Source of the DNA: Undibacterium umbellatum
Lineage (GTDB): Bacteria > Pseudomonadota > Gammaproteobacteria > Burkholderiales > Burkholderiaceae_D
Length of the DNA stretch: 64,000 nucleotides
Assembly: GCF_014284125.1 (NCBI RefSeq)
Contig: NZ_JACOFX010000002.1
Coordinates: forward strand, 124,001-188,000
Reading direction: 5' to 3'
Part shown: positions 56,790 through 64,000 of the stretch, piece after piece
Position numbering within the stretch: the first letter of the stretch is position 1
How the letters are laid out: the number at the start of each line of letters is the position of its first letter
The notes under the pieces: model-generated
What the model was told of the DNA's origin: nothing
The model's database searches: none
Seen by the model: only the letters and a program-made list of their open reading frames with translations
Program-made: the position numbers and the translations under genes

Positions 56790-58058
56790 ATGAGCAAATT
56801 CAAAACCCTGATCATCGTGGCTGCCCTGGCGGCTACTTCTGCTGCAGCCTATACTTACTTCAAATCATCTGACAAAGCGGCGGGTGACGGCACAGCAAAA
56901 GCTGGAAGTGCTGCTGGTGCAGCGCAGAATCGCCCTGTAAGCGTTTCCACCATCATTGCGCAAAAACGTGACTATGATGTCAGGATCAGCGCAAACGGTG
57001 TGGTTTCGGCATTGAATACTGTCGATATCAGGCCGCAAGTCACCAGTACCATCGCTAAGGTGCATATCAAGGAAGGCCAGTTTGTCAAAGCTGGTGATGT
57101 CTTGTTTACCCTGGATAGCCGTGCAGACGAAGTCAATCTGGCAAAAGCCCAGGCACAATTGGACAAGGATCTGGCAACACTGGCAGATTATCAGCGACAA
57201 CTCGCGCGCAGCAAGGACTTGGTCAGCAAGAAATTTGTTGCTCAAAGCGCAGCCGACACAAGCCAGACCCAGGTAGATACCCAACAAGCTGTCATCGCTT
57301 CAGACAAGGCGGCCGTGAGTGCGGCCCGTGTCGCTCTCAGCTACAATCGTATTGTCGCACCATCGGCTGGCCGTACTGGCCTTATCAACGTCTTCCCCGG
57401 TTCTCTGGTACAGCCTAGTGCGACGGCGACACCGCTGGTCAGCATTACCCAGATGGACCCGGTCGCGATTACCTTCCCGCTGCCACAACGCAACTTGCCG
57501 GATGCACTCGAAAGCATGAAACGTAGCGACAGCTATGTCATGGCCAGCCTGCCCGATACTAGCGTCAAGTTCAAAGGTAAATTGCAGTTTGTCGATAATG
57601 CCGTGGATGCCGCATCCGGCACGATCAAAGTCAAGGCAGTGTTTGATAACAAGGAATTGAAGCTCTGGCCTGGCGCTTATGCCAATCTGGAACTCAGCGT
57701 GCAGACTTTGAAAGATGTCGTCGTGGTTCCCCAGGATGCGGTCATCGTCGGCCCTCGGGCCAGCTCTGTGTACATTGTCGATGCCGAAGGCAAGGCAATC
57801 ATGAAGCCTGTGGTCGTCACCAACAGGTTTGGTAATGAAGCTGTCGTGACTGGTGTAGAAGCAGGTGCCAAAGTCGTCCTGGATGGCAAACAAAACTTGC
57901 GCCCAGGCAGCAGCGTCAAGGAACGTAATGGCGATAGCAAAGATGGCAAAGAAGGCAAGGGCAAGGCTGACAAGGCGGGCAAGGAAGCTGCTAAGCCTGA
58001 TGCTTCAGCCAGCTCCCCGGCTACCAGCACCGCAGCTTCTGCAGCGAGCGCATCATGA
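56790..58058 (+). CDS. RND efflux periplasmic adaptor (membrane fusion protein)
   Basis: This 422-residue protein has an N-terminal anchor helix (about 4-22), then the lipoyl and hairpin layout of AcrA/MdtA-type adaptors. VDIRPQVTSTIAKVHIKEGQFVKAGDVLFTLD is the lipoyl half, followed by a coiled-coil hairpin (about 115-190) and YNRIVAPSAGRTGLINVFPGSLV. The C-terminal 40 residues are lysine- and alanine-rich. ATG 56790 fits the anchor; the frame is open to 56724. It overlaps the pump gene by 4 bp. Confidence 0.93.
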   Translation: MSKFKTLIIVAALAATSAAAYTYFKSSDKAAGDGTAKAGSAAGAAQNRPVSVSTIIAQKRDYDVRISANGVVSALNTVDIRPQVTSTIAKVHIKEGQFVKAGDVLFTLDSRADEVNLAKAQAQLDKDLATLADYQRQLARSKDLVSKKFVAQSAADTSQTQVDTQQAVIASDKAAVSAARVALSYNRIVAPSAGRTGLINVFPGSLVQPSATATPLVSITQMDPVAITFPLPQRNLPDALESMKRSDSYVMASLPDTSVKFKGKLQFVDNAVDAASGTIKVKAVFDNKELKLWPGAYANLELSVQTLKDVVVVPQDAVIVGPRASSVYIVDAEGKAIMKPVVVTNRFGNEAVVTGVEAGAKVVLDGKQNLRPGSSVKERNGDSKDGKEGKGKADKAGKEAAKPDASASSPATSTAASAASAS

Positions 58059-61000
58059 ATTTGTCTGAATTATTTATACGCCGTCCGGTGATGACGGTAT
58101 TGTTGAATCTGTCCATCATCGTCGGCGGCCTTCTGGCTTATCGTTATATCCCTATCGCCGCCTTGCCTAGCTATAACACGCCGGTCATCAGCGTGAATGC
58201 CAACTTGCCAGGTGCCAGTCCTGAAACCATGGCAACCTCGGTCGCATTGCCACTGGAAAAGCAGTTTGCCACCATACCAGGCTTGTCGATCATCAGTTCC
58301 AGCAATACCCTGGGCTCAACTTCGCTGACACTGGAGTTCGACCAGAACCGCAATGTCGATGCTGCCGCCGTGGATGTACAGGCGGCCTTGCTGAGGGCGA
58401 CCCGTTCCTTGCCGGTGGACATGACGTCACCACCTTCGTATCGCAAGGTTAATCCTGCCGATGCACCTGTGCTATTTATCGCCCTGACCTCGCCATCACT
58501 GAGCTTGTCTGAGTTGACCAGTTATGCCGAGCATCTGATTTCGCCCAGCTTGTCTACGCTGGAAGGTGTGGCCCAGGTAAATATTTTTGGTATCAAGCGT
58601 TACGCGGTGCGCATACGTGTCATGCCGGACGCTCTGCAGGCGCGTAACCTGACACTGGATGAATTGGCCGCATCGATCCGCACCTCGAATGCGAACACTC
58701 CAGTTGGCACGCTGGAAGGTGACAAGCAAACGCTGACCTTGCTGGCCAATAAACAAATGCAAAGCGCGGCTGAATTTGCCAATCTGGTGGTCAGCAACAA
58801 AGGCGGGCAAGTCGTGCGTTTACGCGAAGTTGCGACAGTGGAAGACAGCTATGAGCAAGTCAAGACTGCCGCCAATTTCAATGGTGAAAGCTCAATCACT
58901 CTGGCGATACAAAGGCAGACCGATGCCAACACCGTCAAAGTGGTTGATTCCATCAGGGCCGCCTTGCCTGGCTTCAAGGCGCAATTGCCAGCGTCGGTGA
59001 AAATGAATCTGGTGAATGATCGTTCAGTCTCCATTCGTGATGCCTTGCATGATGTGAACCTGACCTTGCTGCTGACGATCTTTCTGGTCATTGTTGTCAT
59101 TTTCCTGTTCTTGCGTCGCATGGTGGCAACCATCATTCCTACACTGTCCCTGCCGGTCTCGCTGATTGGTGCTATTGGCCTTTTATGGGGCTTTGGTTAT
59201 ACGCTGGATAATGTGTCCTTATTGGGGTTGACGCTGGCGGTTGGTCTGGTGGTCGATGATGCCATCGTCATGCTGGAAAACATCATGCGCCATGTGGAAA
59301 ATGGCGAGCCACCTTTCAAGGCGGCATTGCAAGGCTCACGTGAAGTGGGTTTCACGATTATCTCGATTTCCACTTCGCTGGTGGCGGTGTTCATTCCCAT
59401 CTTCTTCATGCCCGGCGTGATAGGTCAGTTGTTCCATGAATTTGCTGTCATTGTCAGCCTGGCGATCGTCGCTTCAGCATTTGTTTCGTTGACCCTGGTG
59501 CCCATGCTGGCCAGCCGCTTCTTGAAGAGCGAACATGAGCTCAAAGAACCACCAAAAGCGATAGCTGCGATGTTGCATGTATTTGAGAGCAGCTTTAATG
59601 CATCCTTGCGTACTTACACCCGCGGGCTGGATATGGCATTGCAACACCGTAAAGTCGTATTGTTGATTGCGCTGGCAACATTTGCTGCAACAGCTTATCT
59701 GTTCAACGTCATACCCAAGGGCTTTTTTCCGCAAGAAGACATAGGCCAGATCAATGTCTCGACCGAGGCGGCAGAGGAAACTTCCTTTCCTGCGATGGTG
59801 ATCTTGCAGGATAAGGTCGCCAAAATCATACGGGATGACCCGAATGTGGCAACTGCAACCTCATTCAACGGCGGCAGTGGTTCGCAAAATAATGGCCGGA
59901 TGTTCGTCAACCTGAAACCGCGAGGTGAGCGCAAACCCATGAAGGAAGTGGTCGATGGTTTGCGCAAAAAGCTCAATGAAGTGCCTGGCATTTCTGTCTT
60001 CCTGCGCCCCACTCAAAACTTGCAGTTAGGTGGAAGGCCGAGCAAGAGCCAGTATCAATACATCCTGCAAAGTGTGGAAGCTGGCTCCCTGAGTGACTGG
60101 GCCATCAAGCTGCAAGAAAAACTGCGCAGTGACCCCGGCTTCAAGGATGTCACTACCGACTCGCAACTGAAAGGCTTGCAGGCCAGCGTCGATATCGACC
60201 GCGATCGGGCCAATGCCTTGGGTGTGACCATGGACAGCATACGTTCTGCCTTGTATAGCGCCTTTGGTGAGCGGCAGATATCGACGATGTATACCAATGT
60301 CGATAGCTACCAAGTCATCATGGAAGTAGAACCAAATGCCAAGAAAGATGAAAGCGCCATCAATGGCATTTATGTACGCAGCAATGCCGGTGCCCTGGTG
60401 CCTTTATCCAGCATTGCTACGGTCAAGCGCACAGTAGGGCCGACTGCCATCAATCACGTAGGGCAATTGCAGGCGGTGACAGTGTCTTTCAATCTGGCTC
60501 CTGGCACGGCTTTGGGTGATGCTACCAATGCGATAGAAAAGTACCGTGAAGAAATCAAATTGCCAGCGTCGATTATCACGACTTATGGCGGTGATGCAGC
60601 GGTGTTCAAGGATTCGCAATCAGGCCAGATTATTTTGATCGTTGCCGCCTTGCTGGTCATCTATGTTTTGCTGGGCGTACTGTATGAAAGTTACATTCAT
60701 CCGATTACCATCCTGGCTGGCTTGCCCTCTGCCGCAGTGGGCGCGCTGCTGACCTTGCAAATGTTTGGTGAGGACCTGACGTTGATCGCCACCATCGGTA
60801 TTTTGCTGCTGATCGGTATCGTCAAGAAAAACGCCATCATGATGATCGATTTTGCGCTCGATGCACAAAGACATCACAACATGACCCCACCAGAAGCGAT
60901 ACGCGAAGCCTGCATACAACGCTTTCGCCCCATCATGATGACTACGCTGGCGGCGCTGGTAGGTGCCTTGCCGATTGCCATGGGCCTTGGGGCAGGGGCT

Positions 61001-61150
61001 GAGTTGCGCCAGCCCTTGGGTCTGGCGGTTGTTGGTGGCCTGATCTTTTCCCAGGCAATTACCCTGTTTATTACACCCGTGATTTACCTGGCACTGGATC
61101 GTTTCAGCGGGAAGGGGCCAATTGTAGGTGACACGCTGGAAGTGAAATGA
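58055..61150 (+). CDS. RND efflux transporter permease (HAE1/AcrB-type)
   Basis: This 1031-residue pump has the 12-helix RND layout with two large periplasmic loops. TM4 carries the paired aspartates in VGLVVDDAIVMLENI, and the C-terminal half has LLIGIVKKNAIMMIDFAL with the lysine of the proton relay. Motif PSYNTPVISVNANLPGASPETMA is typical of the MdtB/MdtC-like branch. It forms a tripartite exporter with the upstream adaptor, but no outer-membrane factor gene is nearby, so a shared TolC is likely. Substrates are unknown. Confidence 0.95.
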   Translation: MNLSELFIRRPVMTVLLNLSIIVGGLLAYRYIPIAALPSYNTPVISVNANLPGASPETMATSVALPLEKQFATIPGLSIISSSNTLGSTSLTLEFDQNRNVDAAAVDVQAALLRATRSLPVDMTSPPSYRKVNPADAPVLFIALTSPSLSLSELTSYAEHLISPSLSTLEGVAQVNIFGIKRYAVRIRVMPDALQARNLTLDELAASIRTSNANTPVGTLEGDKQTLTLLANKQMQSAAEFANLVVSNKGGQVVRLREVATVEDSYEQVKTAANFNGESSITLAIQRQTDANTVKVVDSIRAALPGFKAQLPASVKMNLVNDRSVSIRDALHDVNLTLLLTIFLVIVVIFLFLRRMVATIIPTLSLPVSLIGAIGLLWGFGYTLDNVSLLGLTLAVGLVVDDAIVMLENIMRHVENGEPPFKAALQGSREVGFTIISISTSLVAVFIPIFFMPGVIGQLFHEFAVIVSLAIVASAFVSLTLVPMLASRFLKSEHELKEPPKAIAAMLHVFESSFNASLRTYTRGLDMALQHRKVVLLIALATFAATAYLFNVIPKGFFPQEDIGQINVSTEAAEETSFPAMVILQDKVAKIIRDDPNVATATSFNGGSGSQNNGRMFVNLKPRGERKPMKEVVDGLRKKLNEVPGISVFLRPTQNLQLGGRPSKSQYQYILQSVEAGSLSDWAIKLQEKLRSDPGFKDVTTDSQLKGLQASVDIDRDRANALGVTMDSIRSALYSAFGERQISTMYTNVDSYQVIMEVEPNAKKDESAINGIYVRSNAGALVPLSSIATVKRTVGPTAINHVGQLQAVTVSFNLAPGTALGDATNAIEKYREEIKLPASIITTYGGDAAVFKDSQSGQIILIVAALLVIYVLLGVLYESYIHPITILAGLPSAAVGALLTLQMFGEDLTLIATIGILLLIGIVKKNAIMMIDFALDAQRHHNMTPPEAIREACIQRFRPIMMTTLAALVGALPIAMGLGAGAELRQPLGLAVVGGLIFSQAITLFITPVIYLALDRFSGKGPIVGDTLEVK

Positions 61151-61205
61151 ATCTTGAGCTCAATCCGTGATGTGTATTTAAAGCGGATTGATGGAGGCAG
61201 ACGAT

Positions 61206-61688
61206 TTATTGACAGTCGTCTTCCTGCAAATGCTGCCTGAGTTTGAGTAAGCTGCTTTCCAGGCTCAGGTAGTCGTCTTCTGTATATGTCTTGAAGCGTT
61301 GCTTTCCAGACTGTACTACTTTTGGGAAGATGTCATCAAAGGTGGCTTCGCCCGCAGCAGTCAGCTTGATGAATAACTGGCGTCTGTCATCGTTGCCACG
61401 TTCACGCAGTATCAAACCCTTTTGTTCCAGCCTGTCCAGCACGCCTGTCAGCGTACCCTTGGTGATCAGGGTTTTTTCGCCGAGTTCTTTGCAAGTCATG
61501 CCTGGCGTATTACCCAGGGTGGCAATGATATCGAATTGCGAATGTGTGAAACCGAGCTTGCGCACATTCCTGGCAGAAGCTTGTTCAAATAATTGCATGC
61601 ATTCCGACAGTAATCGTATGCTGCGCAGGTAACGTTCACCCATAAGATAGTTTGTGAGGATTATGGTGTGATACGCAGAACGCATCAC
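61206..61688 (-). CDS. MarR family transcriptional regulator
   Basis: This 160-residue winged-helix protein has the MarR core: SQFDIIATLGNTPGMTCKEL, then EKTLITKGTLTGVLDRLEQKGL and RERGNDDRRQLFIKLT, the wing. ATG 61643 (MGERYL) would give a 145-residue protein, closer to the family norm, but the ribosome-binding sites are weak at both. It is the last of four minus-strand genes (b561, two yceI, marR) and is convergent with the RND pump. A role in controlling either group is inferred. Confidence 0.88.
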   Translation of the reverse strand: MMRSAYHTIILTNYLMGERYLRSIRLLSECMQLFEQASARNVRKLGFTHSQFDIIATLGNTPGMTCKELGEKTLITKGTLTGVLDRLEQKGLILRERGNDDRRQLFIKLTAAGEATFDDIFPKVVQSGKQRFKTYTEDDYLSLESSLLKLRQHLQEDDCQ

Positions 61689-61716
61689 ACCAGGGACAAT
61701 AACTAATACAAAAAAA

Positions 61717-62283
61717 TTAGTCAGCCTTGATCGCTTCTACCTGAATAGCCAGTTTTACTTCAGGTGCAAAACGTGGTGTACCGTAGTTCAGACCAAAATC
61801 AGTGCGTTTGAATTCTGCTGAAGCATCTGCGCCGCAAGCTTCCTTCTTGAAAAAAGGATGTTCGATACACTTGAACTTATTGATCGTCAAAGTGACAGGC
61901 TTGGTTACGCCCAGCATAGTCAATTCACCGATAACAGCAACTGGTGTGTCGCCATTAAACTTGATGGATGTACCTTTGTAAGTAGCAGTAGGAAATTGCG
62001 CTACATTGAACATGTCTTTTCCTTTTGCATGCTCATTCATTTTTTCATGACCAAAGTCGAGTGAACTGGCATCGATCGTGATGTCAACGGTGCCAGTTTT
62101 CGCCGCGCGATCCAGCACGATTTTTCCAGAAGTTTTGTTGAACTTGCCGCGCCACAAAGATATACCCATATGGTCAGCTTCAAAGCTAGGATAAGTGTGG
62201 TTGGATTCGATATTATATGTCTGAGCAAAGGCAGGTGCAGTGCTGATCAGCAGGGCGGCGGCGATAAGTTTGGCGATTTTCAT
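61717..62283 (-). CDS. YceI family periplasmic protein (1)
   Basis: This 188-residue protein has a signal peptide ending in APAFA (about residue 20), then the YceI lipocalin-like barrel with YNIESNHTYPSFEADHMGISLWRGKFNKT (given here by its recognisable core) and GELTMLGVTKPVTLTINKF. YceI proteins bind polyisoprenoid lipids such as ubiquinone precursors. A second YceI gene lies upstream and cytochrome b561 beyond it, a common grouping. Confidence 0.92.
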   Translation of the reverse strand: MKIAKLIAAALLISTAPAFAQTYNIESNHTYPSFEADHMGISLWRGKFNKTSGKIVLDRAAKTGTVDITIDASSLDFGHEKMNEHAKGKDMFNVAQFPTATYKGTSIKFNGDTPVAVIGELTMLGVTKPVTLTINKFKCIEHPFFKKEACGADASAEFKRTDFGLNYGTPRFAPEVKLAIQVEAIKAD

Positions 62284-62340
62284 AGTTGACTCCTGAATGG
62301 CGAAAATTTGTTTGCTTAAAAAGTTTTGGGGTACTTGGTA

Positions 62341-62907
62341 TTACGGGTTTGTTACTACGTGAAACTTGATCTGTACTTCATCGGCGACCATGCCGGTATC
62401 TTTCCATTCACCTTCACCAATATTGAAGGTGAGGCGTTTGATGGGCAGGCTGCCGTCAAAGACCTGGTTATTGCCTTCTTTCTTGATGCTTAATGGGAAG
62501 CTGACATCCACGGTTTTGCCCTTGATGCTGAGCTTGCCGGTCACATCGAGTTTGCCAGCCGCGCCAGCTTTCATGGAGGTGGACACAAAGCTGGCCTTAG
62601 GAAATGCGGCGGCATTAAACCATTCCTTCTTCAAGACTTCCTTGTTGTATTCGGCATCGCCCAGATCAAAGCTGGCAACATCAATGTCTACCGTTGCTTT
62701 GGAAGCTTCAGGTTTTGCAGCGTCATAGTCGATGCTGGCGCTAAATTTTTTGAATTTGGCATCAACGGGCACATTCATTTGCTTGAAGGTGATACTGACT
62801 GCGCTTTTGGTATTGTCGACTTTCACGATGGCTGCAATGCCTGGCGTAGCAATTGCGACTGCAAGGGCAGCGGAAATGGCGATTTTTTTCATGGAATATT
62901 CAGACAT
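62341..62907 (-). CDS. YceI family periplasmic protein (2)
   Basis: This 188-residue protein has a signal peptide (about residues 6-26), followed by the YceI barrel with ITFKQMNVPVDAKFKKFSASIDY and GKLSIKGKTVDVSFPL. It differs from the other copy by lacking the cysteine-containing loop. ATG 62907 has CAGG upstream; ATG 62892 is an alternative start of the signal peptide. It lies between cytochrome b561 and the first YceI gene. Confidence 0.9.
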   Translation of the reverse strand: MSEYSMKKIAISAALAVAIATPGIAAIVKVDNTKSAVSITFKQMNVPVDAKFKKFSASIDYDAAKPEASKATVDIDVASFDLGDAEYNKEVLKKEWFNAAAFPKASFVSTSMKAGAAGKLDVTGKLSIKGKTVDVSFPLSIKKEGNNQVFDGSLPIKRLTFNIGEGEWKDTGMVADEVQIKFHVVTNP

Positions 62908-62930
62908 GCTTATTACCTGTATAAAAAGAA

Positions 62931-63467
62931 TTAAGGACCTGGGCGCATGCGATGCAAGAGCCCGTCTTTATCGTAAAAATGATGCTTGAGCGCCGCAGCG
63001 ACATGCAATAAGACCAGAACCAGCATGATATTGTTTAATATTTCATGTAATTCTTTTAAGCTACCCTTGATTTCAGGGTTGGGACCTATTAAAACTGGTA
63101 ATTCGAATAAACCTAGATAGACTACGGGGTAGCCTGCAGCCAGGGTGTAAAAATAGCCAGACAAGGGTACCGCAAACATCAGCACGTACAGCAAGATGTG
63201 GGTGCCATTGGCGATGTGCGTCTGGACTTTTCCCATGTTGGCAGGGTAAGGCGGTGCCTTGCTCAATAGTCGGGAGATAAGGCGCAGGGCAACAAAACCA
63301 AGCACCGTCACGCCCAGCCACTTATGGTAAGAATAATATTGCAATTTGGTCGGGCTGATACGCATGTCCACCATGATATTGCCAAGAACAAAGGCAATAA
63401 TAATGAGGATGGCGATGAGCCAGTGCAGAGCTATGCTGAAATTGGAATATCTTTGCGTGGCTGGCAT
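62931..63467 (-). CDS. Cytochrome b561 family protein
   Basis: This 178-residue protein has four membrane helices and the haem-ligand histidines in FSIALHWLIAILIII, YSYHKWLGVTVLGF, ANGTHILLYVLMF and LVLLHVAAALKHHF. Such two-haem proteins move electrons from quinol, often to a periplasmic partner; here the linked YceI proteins are possible lipid or quinone carriers (inference). It opens the minus-strand group and is preceded by a palindrome. Confidence 0.93.
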   Translation of the reverse strand: MPATQRYSNFSIALHWLIAILIIIAFVLGNIMVDMRISPTKLQYYSYHKWLGVTVLGFVALRLISRLLSKAPPYPANMGKVQTHIANGTHILLYVLMFAVPLSGYFYTLAAGYPVVYLGLFELPVLIGPNPEIKGSLKELHEILNNIMLVLVLLHVAAALKHHFYDKDGLLHRMRPGP

Positions 63468-63493
63468 GAGAGGTTCCTCTGACGAAAGAGATA

Positions 63494-63515
63494 ATTAGTT
63501 CGAAGTAGAACTAAT
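63494..63515. promoter_or_regulatory. Palindrome upstream of cytochrome b561 (possible MarR operator)
   Basis: ATTAGTTC (63494-63501) and GAACTAAT (63508-63515) form a perfect inverted repeat with 6-bp spacing, 27-48 bp upstream of the b561 start. MarR proteins bind palindromes of this size. The operon's last gene encodes a MarR protein. A related ACTAAT/ATTAGT pair occurs at 61702-61721 between yceI and marR. Confidence 0.5.
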
Positions 63516-63721
63516 ATTAGCAAAAAAAATGAAAGTCTGCTGAGGCCACTCAGATTTTTAAGCAGATAATGTGTAAGCAGCTGCTACTGCGTGTTTTTGA
63601 CCCTAAGTCTTGCAGCTATACTTTGGCCCGGTATCTCGGCGCAATTTACGTCAAAAAGGTTTTTCCCCTGCCATAAAGGCATTCATTTATCATTGGCTTA
63701 CTTGCCAATTTAATCATTTTA

Positions 63722-64000
63722 ATGATGAAACCAGAAATTCCAGAAAAACTCCTAGGGAAGATACTAGTTGATCCTGCCAAAAATGTGCTTGGCAATGTGG
63801 CAGATGCTGTCAGCGAAACAACGGGTTTGCTGGACCAAAGCGGGCCACTGAAGCCGGGCACAGGTCTGGCCAGTGGTGTGCTGGCCTTGACGCTGGCATT
63901 CCTGTGTTTGCTGGGAGTCATTGCTTTTCACTTCCCTCAATATCTGACGACGCCTGAATTGCGCAAAAATTATTCGCCTGATGTGATCAGGCATATTCTG
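63722..64000 (+). CDS. N-terminal part of a membrane protein, sterol-desaturase-family-like (3' truncated by window)
   Basis: The frame from ATG 63722 (or ATG 63725) is open to the window end, giving 93 residues. It opens with MKPEIPEKLLGKILVDPAK and has one membrane helix (SGVLALTLAFLCLLGVIAF) followed by HFPQYLTTPELRKNYSPDVIR. I recall this opening, with FPQYLTTPEL, from bacterial sterol desaturase (fatty acid hydroxylase superfamily) proteins, but the histidine motifs lie beyond the window and cannot be seen. It is divergent from cytochrome b561. Confidence 0.68.
   Translation, partial: MMKPEIPEKLLGKILVDPAKNVLGNVADAVSETTGLLDQSGPLKPGTGLASGVLALTLAFLCLLGVIAFHFPQYLTTPELRKNYSPDVIRHIL

Overview
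The window looks like a chromosomal core region of a betaproteobacterium in the Burkholderiales, most probably an Oxalobacteraceae member of the Undibacterium/Herbaspirillum type. This rests on gene order and protein character: exbD-leuS-lptE-holA-proA, rplM-rpsI-argC-bactofilin-erpA, DUF2782-thrB-BPSS1780-type protein, queA-tgt...yajC-secD-secF, pilT-pilU facing yggS-proC, and a betaproteobacterial Porin_4 porin. Base composition is moderate and many TTG-ending and CTG codons are used. No tRNA, rRNA, CRISPR array, prophage or intact insertion sequence was seen.

Layout. 1-7.0 kb: end of an ExbB-type proton channel gene, exbD, leuS, lptE, holA, proA and a CopD/HemJ-like membrane protein, closed by a 123-bp palindromic element. 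7.1-12.8 kb: a THUMP rRNA methyltransferase, a GabD-type dehydrogenase, a Bcr/CflA exporter and a strongly codon-biased porin with its own promoter, long leader and terminator. 12.9-15.6 kb: DUF2782 protein, homoserine kinase, a multi-pass membrane protein and a convergent OsmC protein. 15.7-19.7 kb: a candidate small RNA with promoter, three hairpins and terminator; then the rplM-rpsI operon, argC, a DUF6776-type protein, bactofilin and erpA. 19.8-20.2 kb: a frameshifted ankyrin-repeat pseudogene. 20.4-24.2 kb: glcDEF glycolate oxidase. 24.3-28.6 kb: gpx, pilU and pilT on the minus strand, facing yggS-proC. 28.7-30.7 kb: yqjK/yqjE/yqjD-like genes and ubiA on the minus strand. 30.9-35.2 kb: the ugpBAEC glycerol-3-phosphate importer with an inverted-repeat element between ugpB and ugpA. 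35.3-40.4 kb: a small membrane protein, an HTH regulator, a PlpD-like patatin/Omp85 protein, a GNAT enzyme and oxyR. 40.7-45.0 kb: an accessory stretch of two short-chain dehydrogenases, a LysR regulator, a GNAT enzyme and a 1-kb gene-free region with a nested palindromic repeat. 45.0-56.5 kb: recG, queA-tgt, a flavin amine oxidase, a DUF945 protein and yajC-secD-secF. 56.8-61.2 kb: an RND efflux adaptor and pump. 61.2-63.5 kb: cytochrome b561, two YceI proteins and a MarR regulator, all minus strand. The window ends inside a plus-strand membrane protein that resembles the N-terminus of the sterol desaturase family.

Most genes are ordinary housekeeping genes. The observations most worth following are the small-RNA candidate at 15749-15850, whose loops carry CUCCU (anti-Shine-Dalgarno) motifs; the nested palindrome at 42020-42558, whose two internal copies show compensatory stem changes; the palindromes at the porin and cytochrome b561 promoters; and the ankyrin pseudogene.
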